This document shows positions 53,177 to 62,255 of a stretch of 64,000 nt of DNA, in pieces (position 1 is the stretch's first letter; the number at the start of each line of letters is the position of its first letter). Source of the stretch: an uncultured bacterium. GTDB taxonomy: Bacteria; Planctomycetota; UBA1135; GCA-002686595. The DNA is taken from positions 177,838 through 241,837 of the forward strand of contig CALCXM010000083.1 of the NCBI GenBank assembly GCA_937905825.1, read 5' to 3'. The notes under the pieces are model-generated. The model was not told where the DNA came from and did not search any database. It worked only from the letters and a program-made list of their open reading frames with translations. Made by a program: the position numbers and the translations under genes.

Positions 53177-54463
53177 CTACTGCTTGGTGCGGTCGAATCC
53201 GTACCAAACGTCGAAGGTCACACGCTTTTCGCCTTCGCGGGTTAGCTCGACACCGGAGCCTTGCTTGTGCTCATCGAGTTTGTCGACTTGGTCCTTCCAG
53301 TTGCTGATTCGCGGCTGCATGGCGCTCATGAACTCGTCCGCGTCCTGCTTGGTGTCCCAGGCGATCGTGACCACCAGCATGCGCGCATCGTCCTTGCCGT
53401 AGAGCGCGAGTTGGTCCCCACCCCAACCGGCGGCGATCGAGTTCGTGTACTTGATCCCCATCAGCGACATGGGATTGCCGAAGTCCACCGGCTTGCTGTC
53501 TTCGGTGATCAAGGCCAACTGCAGCTCGCCCAGCACTGTCTTGTCGAGCACCGTCCAGCCCTTCGGGGCGGGGATCGAAACCTCCACTTGAAGCGGCTCG
53601 TCACGCTCCGCTTTCTCCCAATACTTCTCAGGGTGCAGGATCTGCTCCGTCGAGAGGGGCGGACTCTCAAAGGCCAGGTTGATCACTGTGGCGAGCGCAA
53701 CGGAACTAGGCTTGGAGCCGGGGTTCAGTTTTTTGGCCTCGGCTTTCAAGGCCTTCTGCCCAGCGGTCAAGAAGGCCTGCCCCGCCATGTACGAGGCCAG
53801 CATCGGCTTCCACAGGGCCGCCGGCGCGTCCGCCATGGCCTCGGTTCCTAGAGAGTCGTTTTCCGCCAACTCGGCCAAGTTGATCTCGCCCAGGTGCGAC
53901 AGGGTCCAATGCTGCATGGCGGCGGTGCCGCTGCCCTCGACGACCGCTTGATACGCAGAGAGCGAGTCGCGGTTCTGCATGCGGGAGGCAAAACCCCCGT
54001 CCAAGTCGTAGTACTGATCGTCCAGGGCGTGGGTCAACTCGTGGGCCAGGATCACCTTGGCGATCCCGCCGGTGAAGCCTTCCATCAAGTAGAAGATATT
54101 GCCCGCCGGATCATAAAACCCGCCCACTTGACCCTCTAGCAAAGCGAGGGTCGACTTCAAGAGATCCATCTCGGCGGGGATCATCCCGAGCATCTTGCCA
54201 ATGGTCTCCTCCGCCTTGAGTTGATCCGGCGTGGTGGTCTCCTCCGTGTGACTGATGGCGAATTTCAGGAACCCAGCCTTGTCGATGATCTTGACCGCCA
54301 CCGGATGCTTGAACTCGGCCTCGCGGATCTTCTCCACGTCCTTTTGGATCACGGCGGTGACCGCCTCGAGCTCTTCCTGGGTCCAGTCCCCCACGCTCGG
54401 GGCCAGGGCAGAGGTCAGGAGGATGGGGGCGAGGAACAGGCTGCGGAGGATCGGTCGGTTCAT
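53177..54463 (-). CDS. Exported HExxH metallopeptidase-like protein
   Basis: A 428-residue protein with signal peptide (MNRPILRSLFLAPILLTSALA). A zinc-binding HExxH is present as AHELTHALDDQYYD (H141, E142, H145), and E176 in AVVEGSGTAAM is a good candidate third ligand, as in gluzincins. The pattern HELTHAL-x-DQ followed by a helix with VEGSA is found in a group of uncharacterised bacterial secreted peptidases. The C-terminal 150 residues are beta-rich with no motif. Probable role: periplasmic or extracellular proteolysis. It stands alone, divergent from the AgcS symporter gene. Confidence 0.75.
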   Translation of the reverse strand: MNRPILRSLFLAPILLTSALAPSVGDWTQEELEAVTAVIQKDVEKIREAEFKHPVAVKIIDKAGFLKFAISHTEETTTPDQLKAEETIGKMLGMIPAEMDLLKSTLALLEGQVGGFYDPAGNIFYLMEGFTGGIAKVILAHELTHALDDQYYDLDGGFASRMQNRDSLSAYQAVVEGSGTAAMQHWTLSHLGEINLAELAENDSLGTEAMADAPAALWKPMLASYMAGQAFLTAGQKALKAEAKKLNPGSKPSSVALATVINLAFESPPLSTEQILHPEKYWEKAERDEPLQVEVSIPAPKGWTVLDKTVLGELQLALITEDSKPVDFGNPMSLMGIKYTNSIAAGWGGDQLALYGKDDARMLVVTIAWDTKQDADEFMSAMQPRISNWKDQVDKLDEHKQGSGVELTREGEKRVTFDVWYGFDRTKQ

Positions 54464-54597
54464 GATTTGTTGAGTTTAGGGCGGCCCAGGCTGGAAGCCC
54501 ACCAAGTTGCAGCCGCTCCTTGTACGCTTTCTTTTGCATGTTCCGGGGCGTCTTGGCACGATTCCGCCCCCATTCGAGCCAACCCAGAAGGATTCCC

Positions 54598-56268
54598 ATG
54601 CGGACGAGCCAACGGCTGATTCTCCAACTCTTCACGATTCTCCTCTTCGGACTCTCAGCGGCAACGGCGAACGCCTCCGCGAGCGTGGCGATTTGGGGGG
54701 ATTCAGACGCTGCCCCGGTCACCTTGACCCAGGGCGAAGTGACGGCCCCCGCACCGGCCCCGCCCGAGACTCCCAAGGACAGTCCCCTGGATGTCCTGGA
54801 TGACATCATGGGCAAGGCCAACAAGGTCATCGGCGGAGTGTTCTTCTGGGACGCGTGGTTTTGGGACAACCTCGAGGAGGGCGAAGAGGGCACCGACGTC
54901 AATTTCCCCCTAGCCGTTCTTTGGCTCATTTTCGGGGCGATCGTGTTCACCCTGCGCATGGGGTTCATCAACCTGCGCGGCTTCAAGCACGCGATCGACA
55001 TCACCCGCGGAAAGTTCGACAACCCCGACGACCTCGGCGAAGTCAGTCACTTCCAGGCTTTGGCCTCGGCACTTTCCGCCACGGTCGGCTTGGGCAATAT
55101 CGCGAGTGTGGCCATCGCCGTCAGCATCGGTGGTCCCGGCGCTGTCTTCTGGTTGATCATCGCCGGCTTCCTCGGAATGTCCTCCAAATTCGTCGAGTGC
55201 ACCCTGGGTCAGAAGTACCGCGAAGTGCGCGCCGACGGCAGCGTCATGGGCGGCGCCATGTACTACCTGTCCAACGGATTGAAAGAGAGAGGTATGGGCG
55301 GGCTCGGAAAGTTCCTCGCCATCTTCTTCGCCATCCTCTGCATCGGGGGCTCCTTCGGCGGTGGCAACTCGTTCCAAGTGAATCAATCCCTGAACGCTGT
55401 TCAGGAGAGTGTGCCCTTCCTGGCGGACAACCGTTGGGTCTACGGGGTCATCATGTCGACCTTGGTTGGCGTCGTGATCCTCGGTGGCATCAAGCGCATC
55501 GCGGCAACCGCAGAGAAAATCGTGCCCTTCATGTGCGGTCTCTACGTGCTGCTTTGCCTTGTGATCCTCGGCTCGAACGCCTCTGAGCTGCCCGCCGCCA
55601 TTGGCTTGATCTTCGACTCGGCCTTCAACGGCAGCGCTGCCTACGGTGGTTTCATCGGTGTTTTGGTCCAAGGTTTCAAGCGCGCCGCGTTCTCTAACGA
55701 AGCCGGTGTCGGTTCCGCCGCCATCGCCCACTCCGCCGCCAAGACGGAGTATCCCGTCCAAGAGGGCTTTGTCTCCCTGCTCGAGCCCTTCATCGACACG
55801 ATCGTGGTCTGCACCATGACCGCTTTGGTGATCGTCGTGACCGGCGCCTACGACTCCACCAACCCGGAGTTCGCCGCACAATATGGCGCCGACGGCGCAG
55901 CGAATGGTGCTGGATTGACCTCCGCCGCCTTCGCCTCCACGGTGCCGTGGTTCAAGCACGTGCTCTCCTTCGCCGTGACGCTCTTCGCGTTCTCGACCAT
56001 GATCTCCTGGTCCTACTACGGCGAGCGCTGCTGGGCCTACATGTTCGGCGACAGGTCTTCCCTGTTCTACAAGATGCTCTTCATCTGCTTCACCTTCGCC
56101 GGCTCGGTGATCACGTCCCAGAACGTGCTCGACTTCGGCGACCTGATGATCCTCGGAATGGCATTCCCCAACGTCCTCGGCGTCCTGATCTTGTCCGGCT
56201 CGGTCCGCAAGGACTTGGACGAGTACTTGTCCAAAATTAAAACTGGCGAAGTCAAGGCATACAAGTGA
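54598..56268 (+). CDS. AgcS-family sodium:alanine (amino acid) symporter
   Basis: A 556-residue membrane transporter from the ATG at 54598, preceded by AGAAGGA; the frame is open 26 codons further up. It differs from usual AgcS by an N-terminal signal peptide (LQLFTILLFGLSAATANAS) and a Pro/Ala-rich linker before the first core helix, adding about 75 residues. Core signatures are LASALSATVGLGNIASVAIA near 155, GGNSFQVNQS and AAFSNEAGVGSAAIAHSAAK near 375. It couples Na+ to uptake of alanine, glycine or a related amino acid. The next gene's GTG overlaps its stop. Given the peptidase genes around, uptake of released amino acids is plausible. Confidence 0.9.
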   Translation: MRTSQRLILQLFTILLFGLSAATANASASVAIWGDSDAAPVTLTQGEVTAPAPAPPETPKDSPLDVLDDIMGKANKVIGGVFFWDAWFWDNLEEGEEGTDVNFPLAVLWLIFGAIVFTLRMGFINLRGFKHAIDITRGKFDNPDDLGEVSHFQALASALSATVGLGNIASVAIAVSIGGPGAVFWLIIAGFLGMSSKFVECTLGQKYREVRADGSVMGGAMYYLSNGLKERGMGGLGKFLAIFFAILCIGGSFGGGNSFQVNQSLNAVQESVPFLADNRWVYGVIMSTLVGVVILGGIKRIAATAEKIVPFMCGLYVLLCLVILGSNASELPAAIGLIFDSAFNGSAAYGGFIGVLVQGFKRAAFSNEAGVGSAAIAHSAAKTEYPVQEGFVSLLEPFIDTIVVCTMTALVIVVTGAYDSTNPEFAAQYGADGAANGAGLTSAAFASTVPWFKHVLSFAVTLFAFSTMISWSYYGERCWAYMFGDRSSLFYKMLFICFTFAGSVITSQNVLDFGDLMILGMAFPNVLGVLILSGSVRKDLDEYLSKIKTGEVKAYK

Positions 56269-57416
56269 GCCCTACAGCTATCGACCCGCAACCTGTCCCC
56301 CCCGTCGACCTGACCGCCGAGCGCGCGGAACTCGGAGAAGCTTTCTTCGAGATCTCGCGCGAGGTGCTCGGCAGCAACGGGTACGTGCTCGGTCCCCACG
56401 TCACGAAGTTCGAAGAGGACTTCGCCGCTTACCAGCGCGCCAAGCACGGCGTGGGGGTGGGCTCGGGAACCGATGCGTTGATCCTGGCCCTCAAGGCCTT
56501 CGACATCGGCCCGGGGGACAAGGTTTTGACCAGTCCCTTCACGTTCTTTGCGAGCGCTGGCACGATTGCTTGGGTGGGCGCGACGCCCCAACTGTGTGAC
56601 GTGGAAGCGGACACGGGGCTGATGGATTTGCGCAAGGCACGCGCTGCCATGACGCCCGAAACCAAGTGCCTCCTGCCGGTTCACATCTACGGCCAACTGG
56701 CGGACGTGCGTGGCTTCCGGGCTTTGGCGGATGAGCACGGGATTCCGTTGCTCGAGGACGCGGCCCAGGCCCACGGTGCCGAGCGCGACGGCTTGCGGGC
56801 CGGCGAGCTGGGCGACGCGGCGGCCTTTTCCTTCTACCCCACCAAGAACCTGGGGGCGGCTGGCGAAGGCGGTGCGATCCTGTGCAACTCCGACGACTTG
56901 AACGGCAGGCTCTTGCGCTTGCGCGACCACGGATCTTCCGCCAAGTACGTGCACACGGAAGTGGGAACGAACTCGCGCCTGCAATCCTTGCAAGGGGCGC
57001 TGCTCAGCCTGAAGCTCAAGAAGCTCGACGAATGGAACGGCCGTCGGCGTGCCACGGCCGCCAAGTACGACGCTGCCTTCGCCGCTTGCGATGCGGTCAC
57101 GCCCCTCGCGGTGCGTCCGAACTCCACCCACGCCTATCACCAGTACGTGATTCGCATCCACGGGGACGTTTCCCGGGACTTGGTGCTCGAAGGGCTGCAC
57201 AAAGCAAAGATTTCCGCGGCACTTCACTACCCGCGACCGGTTCATGTGCAAGAAGCCGCCGCCACTTGGGGTTACAAGCTCGGGGACTTCCCCGTGGCAG
57301 AACAACTCTGCGACGAGGTGCTTTGCCTGCCCGTGCACCCGTTCCTCTGCGAGGAGCAGATTCAGCGCGTGATTCAGGAAGTGATCCAGCAAGCGCAAGG
57401 TCCTCGGGAAGTCTAG
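56265..57416 (+). CDS. DegT/DnrJ/EryC1/StrS-family aminotransferase
   Basis: A 383-residue PLP-dependent sugar aminotransferase. The PLP lysine is K194 in SFYPTKNLGAAGEGG; the aspartate stacking segment is LEDAAQAHGA (about 163-172). Other family blocks are GVGSGTDALILAL, VLTSPFTFFASAGTIAW and HYPRPVHVQ near the end. Such enzymes make amino-deoxysugars on nucleotide carriers, using glutamate as amino donor, for glycans or lipopolysaccharide; the exact sugar is open. The GTG start overlaps the AgcS stop (GTGA). No other nucleotide-sugar gene is adjacent, although manC lies 15 kb away. Confidence 0.88.
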   Translation: MSPTAIDPQPVPPVDLTAERAELGEAFFEISREVLGSNGYVLGPHVTKFEEDFAAYQRAKHGVGVGSGTDALILALKAFDIGPGDKVLTSPFTFFASAGTIAWVGATPQLCDVEADTGLMDLRKARAAMTPETKCLLPVHIYGQLADVRGFRALADEHGIPLLEDAAQAHGAERDGLRAGELGDAAAFSFYPTKNLGAAGEGGAILCNSDDLNGRLLRLRDHGSSAKYVHTEVGTNSRLQSLQGALLSLKLKKLDEWNGRRRATAAKYDAAFAACDAVTPLAVRPNSTHAYHQYVIRIHGDVSRDLVLEGLHKAKISAALHYPRPVHVQEAAATWGYKLGDFPVAEQLCDEVLCLPVHPFLCEEQIQRVIQEVIQQAQGPREV

Positions 57417-57459
57417 GACGGCGCTCAATTCCCAGGCTCCCCTTGCCGATGACCCTCCT

Positions 57460-58218
57460 ATGAAACCACTCCTCCCTCTCTGTCTCTTGAGTCTGCTGCT
57501 GGCGCCTCCGGGCCTTGCGTGGATGTCCCAAGGGCGAGGGGCTGCGCTCAAGGGCAAGCAAGCGGAGGTCAGCAAGGACAAGCAATCCAAGCTGCCCACC
57601 TCCCGAAGCGAAGAAGCCAAGGCCGCCGCCGAGAAGGATCAGCGCAAGATCGCGGCCCAAGCCTTCCTGATCGCAGACTACGACCGCAACGGCTGGATCT
57701 CCTTCCTGGAGGCCCAGGCCAGCCTCGAAGTGGACAAGCCTCGCTTTCTGGTCTACGACGCCAACCGCGACGGCGGCGTAACCGAGGACGAGTACATCGA
57801 AGTCTCCATGGAGAGCTATCGCAAGTTGGGCTCCTTCAAGACCCCCCTGCCGAACCCCGACGATCCCCGCTCGGCGGAACTCGTCGCCGGGCTCTTCGGT
57901 GGTTCAGAAGACGACGGTCCAATCGAGTACATACCGATCGAAGCGGACACGATCCTCGAACTCTTTGGGCGGCGGACTGTGCGTATCCTCGCGGAGACGG
58001 CCTCTCCCGAGCCGGACTTCATCCGCGGGCCCGTGACGGCCTTCCGCCGCGTGAACTACGACAACCTGGGCGGTATCAGTCGCGAAGACCTCGCCGTGCT
58101 GTTGCTCGGATCCGGCTTGGGCGAGCGTCCCAACTCGTTGATCGCCAGCCTGGACACGGACGGAGACGACGAGATTTCAGAAGCGGAGTTCATGGCGTCC
58201 ATGCGCTCCGGTCGCTGA
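57460..58218 (+). CDS. Exported EF-hand protein
   Basis: A 252-residue protein with signal peptide (MKPLLPLCLLSLLLAPPGLA). Calcium loops of EF-hand type are DYDRNGWISFLE near 74, DANRDGGVTEDE near 98 and DTDGDDEISEAE near the C-terminus; NYDNLGGISRED near 200 is a fourth with a substituted position. A charged Lys/Glu-rich stretch (about 28-62) follows the leader. Secreted EF-hand proteins are frequent in Planctomycetota, where their role is unknown. It lies 43 bases after the aminotransferase gene and is convergent with the M28 pair. Confidence 0.8.
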   Translation: MKPLLPLCLLSLLLAPPGLAWMSQGRGAALKGKQAEVSKDKQSKLPTSRSEEAKAAAEKDQRKIAAQAFLIADYDRNGWISFLEAQASLEVDKPRFLVYDANRDGGVTEDEYIEVSMESYRKLGSFKTPLPNPDDPRSAELVAGLFGGSEDDGPIEYIPIEADTILELFGRRTVRILAETASPEPDFIRGPVTAFRRVNYDNLGGISREDLAVLLLGSGLGERPNSLIASLDTDGDDEISEAEFMASMRSGR

Positions 58219-58427
58219 TTGAGCGCTTGCTGAAGGAAGGGCGCCGCGCTGCCTGTGCGCACCTTTCTGTCGGCGCACTTCCCCCGTCGTGCAGCTTGAG
58301 ATTGCCAGCTGCTGGGAGCGCCTCGGCGCCCGCGCACGAGTTTGAGCCGCGCCCGCTGCTCCAGCTTGCCAGGCACCTGAAAGCCCGGCCGGGATTGCCC
58401 TTGTCGCTGCGCTGCCCCAGATGAGCT

Positions 58428-60089
58428 CTACTCGGGATCCACCACGCTGTTCGCGAGCCACAGTTCGACGCCCCGGGACCATTCCCGCCAGCGCTTGGCC
58501 ACGTCCGGACGGGCCGCCTGCAAGGCGACCTTTACCCGCAGTTCGCGCTCGAGAACATTGCTCGCCTGCAGTCGCACCAAATCCCCGCGACGCAAGTCGG
58601 CAAGGGCCATGGTCGTGGCCAAGATCGCCGCGCAGGTGCGCCGGAGCTCCTCAGCGTCCAAACGCTCCATGCGGTCGAGACCCGTGTGGTAGGTGAAGTC
58701 CGTGAAATGCCAGAGCAGGATGCCCGGGATGCCGCGCTTCAGGAAGATGTCGTGATCGCTGCCCCCTTCCCACGGGTTCTCCGATGTGTGCCAGCCCTCC
58801 ACATGCTCCCCCATGTCGATCAGTGCGTGGCGCGCGATCAACGCGAGTCCGTTGGGCAGGAGATCGTCCTTCTCCACCCTGCCTGCCCCCCAGGGGGTGT
58901 GCTCGTCGGGCAGGATGGGATCCAGGGCCCCGGGGTCCGGCGAGCGCTCCAACAGACAACGGGCCCCCGTGCGCGATTCGGATTGGCCGAGCATGTCCGC
59001 GGAGATTCCGGCGATCACCTTGCGCGAGGTGTGCTCCAACCAAACAGCGGATTGGCGCATTTCATCGCCGAAGACGAACTCGATCGTGCGCGCGGGCCGA
59101 GCCAGTTGTTGAGTGCGGATCAGGCGCGACAAGGTCAGTGCCCCTTGGCACATGCCTCCCACACCGGAAGCGTTGTCTCCGGCGCCCGGTTCTTGAACGT
59201 GGGCCACGACGCAGAGTGCTTCGCCCGGACGCTCGGCGCCGATCACCCGCGCCACCAGGGTGCGCACCTGTGCGTTCTCGTCCAGTACGACTTCGGCCTG
59301 CAAATGCAGGCGCGCTGCGGGATGCTTCTCGTGCAACTCTTGCAGGCGGTTGTAGCTGCGCCTGGAAATCTGCGCGACGGGCAAGCGCGTACTCGGGGAG
59401 ACAGAGCGAAACTGAATCGCGTCCAAGTGCTCTTCCCCGCCATTCGGGTCAACGGTGAAACTCGCGTTGGAACAGGAGATGGCGGCCAACACTCCGCGGC
59501 CTTCCAAACGCTTCAACACGCGCCCCGAAAGCGACGCGCTGCTCACAACGATGATGCCCGCTAGGTCATGGTCCCCTTCGATGACTCCGTCCTCGTCCAC
59601 CAACAGGGTTCCTTCCACATCCGCACTGCGCGCGTAGATCGGGAGCATCACCCGATCCGGATCGCCGGGCGTATCGAAGTCGTGCAGGACAATTTCCTCA
59701 GCGTCCGGAATCTGAACGCTGAGCCGTCCACTGACTGGCGTCCAAGCCGGGGAACTCATGGGCGAAAGGATCTCTTCCAACTCGAAGCCTGGCTGCTTGC
59801 CGAAGCCGCCCTGCTCTAGGAGCGCCCGCACATGATCCAGCGCAGCGTTGTAACCAGCGTTGCCCGGCGCCCGATAGAACCCGTCGACGAAGCGCACAAC
59901 TCCCATGGCCGCCTGCTTGTCGAAGCGCTCGTAGAGTGGAACGATGAAGCGCGCGGTCGCCGTCTCGCCGGCGGCCACCTGGGGCCCGAAGTGTCCAGTC
60001 GGTTTCGGCGTCGGTGCGCCTGCCGGTGCCTGGGCAGGGCAGGGCAGGGCCCCGCAAATCAACGCCACGAGTGCCCCAGCAAACCTCAC
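58428..60089 (-). CDS. Exported M28-family peptidase
   Basis: A 553-residue protein with signal peptide (MRFAGALVALICGALPCPAQ). The first 270 residues include a PA-like region typical for M28 relatives. The di-zinc site is visible: H297 in VAHVQEPGAGDNASG, the bridging D305, E343 in GDEMRQS, D365 in SADMLGQS, and H468 in YHTGLDRM. The general base before E343 is D342, where most M28 enzymes have Glu, a mild change. It probably acts as an aminopeptidase or carboxypeptidase outside the cytoplasm. The GTG start overlaps the stop of the upstream paralogue (GTGA). Confidence 0.85.
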   Translation of the reverse strand: MRFAGALVALICGALPCPAQAPAGAPTPKPTGHFGPQVAAGETATARFIVPLYERFDKQAAMGVVRFVDGFYRAPGNAGYNAALDHVRALLEQGGFGKQPGFELEEILSPMSSPAWTPVSGRLSVQIPDAEEIVLHDFDTPGDPDRVMLPIYARSADVEGTLLVDEDGVIEGDHDLAGIIVVSSASLSGRVLKRLEGRGVLAAISCSNASFTVDPNGGEEHLDAIQFRSVSPSTRLPVAQISRRSYNRLQELHEKHPAARLHLQAEVVLDENAQVRTLVARVIGAERPGEALCVVAHVQEPGAGDNASGVGGMCQGALTLSRLIRTQQLARPARTIEFVFGDEMRQSAVWLEHTSRKVIAGISADMLGQSESRTGARCLLERSPDPGALDPILPDEHTPWGAGRVEKDDLLPNGLALIARHALIDMGEHVEGWHTSENPWEGGSDHDIFLKRGIPGILLWHFTDFTYHTGLDRMERLDAEELRRTCAAILATTMALADLRRGDLVRLQASNVLERELRVKVALQAARPDVAKRWREWSRGVELWLANSVVDPE

Positions 60090-61861
60090 TGATCACGCTC
60101 CTTGATGTAAGCACTTTCCATCACCCCCGGCAGCTCGTTCCCTTTCCCTTGCAAGCCGAGGCACTCGATCCGGAACCAATTGCGAACTCCGCTCGACCAA
60201 GTTCGCCAATCCTCGGCCAAGGCGAGTTCCTGCGCCTCTTCTGCGACGCGCACGCGCATCACGCGCTCGCGATTCACGCACTCCAAGTAGCGAGTCAGGT
60301 CCTGGGGTCGTGGGTCCGCGATCGCCATGGCTGTCACCAGGGCGGTCACCGCCATGCGTTTCAACTCGGCGCCGTCCACCAGGTTCACGCGATCGAGGGA
60401 CGTGTGAAAGCTAAAGTCCGTGAAGTGCCAGAAGAGCACCGCTGGAACGCCGGAGGTGATGAAGCGTTCGTGGTCCGTGCCCCCCTCGTAGGGGTTTTCA
60501 AAGGTCTTCCAGCCCCCCACATTTTCGGACACGTCCACCATCGCACAGCGAGCGATGATCGAGAGACCGTTGGGAACCAACCAGCTTGGATCGATGTCCC
60601 GACTGCCCCAAACCGTGTGCTCATCCGGGGCGAGCGTGTGCAGTCCACCTGGATCGGGGTAGCGTTCGAGCAGGGGCCTGGCGCCGGTCTTCTCCACCGA
60701 CTCCCCAATCATCACCGCATTGACGGCGGCCACCGGACGCCGACCTTGATGCTCAAGCCAATCCGTCGCCTCCTGATTCTCCGGGCCCCAGATGAAGGCC
60801 AGACTGCGGGAGGGGCGGTTGAATCCGCCGGCGGTGAGCACCCGGGCCAAGGCCAGAGCGTTTTCCAATTGCCCGGCAGCGCCGCTCGCGTTGTCCGATG
60901 CGCCAGGCGCTTCCAAGTGACTCGAGAGCGCCACGACTTCATCCGGCCGATCTTCCCCGACGATCGTGGCCACGATCGTGCGGGTGCTGGACTCACCGAA
61001 CTCGACCTCCGCCTTCAGGCCAAGCTGGGCGCCGCCGGCCTCGGCAGCGGCCTCAATTGCGCGCAAGGAGCGTTTGGAAATCTGAGCGACCGGCAACCCC
61101 ACGCTGGGGTCTAGCGAGCGAAACTGGATGGCGTCCAGGTGCCGCTCTCGACCGCTCGGGTCGGTGTTGTAGGAATTGATCGAAGCGGAAACGAGTGCCA
61201 CCGCGCCCTGATTCTTGGCGCGCAGCATCGTGTCCCGTCGCAGCGTGGTCTCGGTCACCAGGATGTCCCCGGGCTTCAAGTCCGCGAGTGTGAGACAGAC
61301 AGGGCCACGAACGTCCGCGCTCGGCGCGTTCGCTGGCAAGAGGCAGCGATCCAAGCTGGAAGGCCTGTCGAAGGCGTGCAACACGGACTCACCACCGCTC
61401 GAGGTGAACAGACGCAGCTCCCCGGAGCGTGCGGTCCACGACGGAACCTCCATGGGGCTCTCGAGGATCTCCAACTCCAAGTCCTCGCGACTGCCGAATC
61501 CAACCAGTCGCAGCTCGGCCTCGATGCGGTCGAGAGCTTCTTCGAAGCCCTTCGAGCCGGGTGTTCGATAGCGGGCGTCCATGAACTCGACGGTGTCCAT
61601 GGCCGCCTCTTCGCGAAAGGCGTTGAAGAGTGTCGACACGAAACGCGCCGGTCCTTCCGCACCCAATTCCACCGAGGGGCCCCCGTGGTCGAGTGGCTTT
61701 TCGTCCCCTCCCTTGGCCAAGCTGGCGAGGGCCTCGGGCGAGGGCAAACCTTTGGAAGAGCGGCACCCCAGAATCCCCGCACATACAGTGGCAGCGCAAG
61801 CGAGCAAGAAGACATTCGATCCGCTTGCGGGTGGAGTTCCCGCGGTTCCAAGTGGGCGCAT
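60086..61861 (-). CDS. M28-family peptidase-like lipoprotein with degenerate active site
   Basis: A 591-residue paralogue of the M28 gene that follows it. The ATG at 61861 begins a lipoprotein signal peptide with lipobox GILGC (Cys33); another ATG at 61888 is possible. The order of motifs is the same: SSHLEAPGASDNASG (H315, D323), WGPENQEA (E361) and SFHTSLD. Two catalytic positions are changed: the general base before E361 is P360, and the Asp ligand of the SADM motif is V383 (NAVMIGES). The di-zinc centre is thus probably incomplete and peptidase activity doubtful. It is the first of the pair, and its stop overlaps the start of the intact copy, which fits a co-translated active/inactive pair. 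Confidence 0.8.
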   Translation of the reverse strand: MRPLGTAGTPPASGSNVFLLACAATVCAGILGCRSSKGLPSPEALASLAKGGDEKPLDHGGPSVELGAEGPARFVSTLFNAFREEAAMDTVEFMDARYRTPGSKGFEEALDRIEAELRLVGFGSREDLELEILESPMEVPSWTARSGELRLFTSSGGESVLHAFDRPSSLDRCLLPANAPSADVRGPVCLTLADLKPGDILVTETTLRRDTMLRAKNQGAVALVSASINSYNTDPSGRERHLDAIQFRSLDPSVGLPVAQISKRSLRAIEAAAEAGGAQLGLKAEVEFGESSTRTIVATIVGEDRPDEVVALSSHLEAPGASDNASGAAGQLENALALARVLTAGGFNRPSRSLAFIWGPENQEATDWLEHQGRRPVAAVNAVMIGESVEKTGARPLLERYPDPGGLHTLAPDEHTVWGSRDIDPSWLVPNGLSIIARCAMVDVSENVGGWKTFENPYEGGTDHERFITSGVPAVLFWHFTDFSFHTSLDRVNLVDGAELKRMAVTALVTAMAIADPRPQDLTRYLECVNRERVMRVRVAEEAQELALAEDWRTWSSGVRNWFRIECLGLQGKGNELPGVMESAYIKERDQ

Positions 61862-62194
61862 GGCGTGGACTGGCTGGGTTCTAAACATCGAGCGCCTGGA
61901 GATTCCAGGCCCCCCGGAGCCCGTTCGACTCCAGCCTCCCATGATCGCATGGGCTCCACTCGATTCGCAAGCCGCACTCCGCTGCCTTCTGGATTCTGCA
62001 CCTGCAGCGCCGACCAGCGGGCTGCTTGGAAAGAGCCGGCGTGCATGAACCTCGGCATGCGTCCTGCAGCTTTCTCCGCAATCGCAGCTGAATCCGTCGA
62101 TTCAGTGAGGAATTGGGGCGGCACTGCAGAGCGCAGGATGGAGCGCTGGGGCGCGACCACGCAGCGCATCGGCCTCCAGGATCCGCAACGCGAA
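61862..62194. other. Intergenic region upstream of the M28 pair
   Basis: About 330 bases between the mtnP terminator and the first M28 start. A promoter for the M28 pair is expected here, but I find no convincing -35/-10 match. The short frames that run through look like chance. Confidence 0.4.
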
Positions 62195-62234
62195 TTCGCC
62201 CTGCCCCATCACGCGTTGGATGGGGCAGGGCGAA
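62195..62234 (-). terminator. Strong hairpin after mtnP
   Basis: A perfect 16-bp stem (left arm TTCGCCCTGCCCCATC, 62195-62210; right arm its exact complement, 62219-62234) with an 8-base loop, 21 bases past the mtnP stop. There is no pronounced T-tract, but stem strength and position argue for transcript termination. Confidence 0.7.
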
Positions 62235-62255
62235 ACCCTTTGGGCTTGGACGGCC

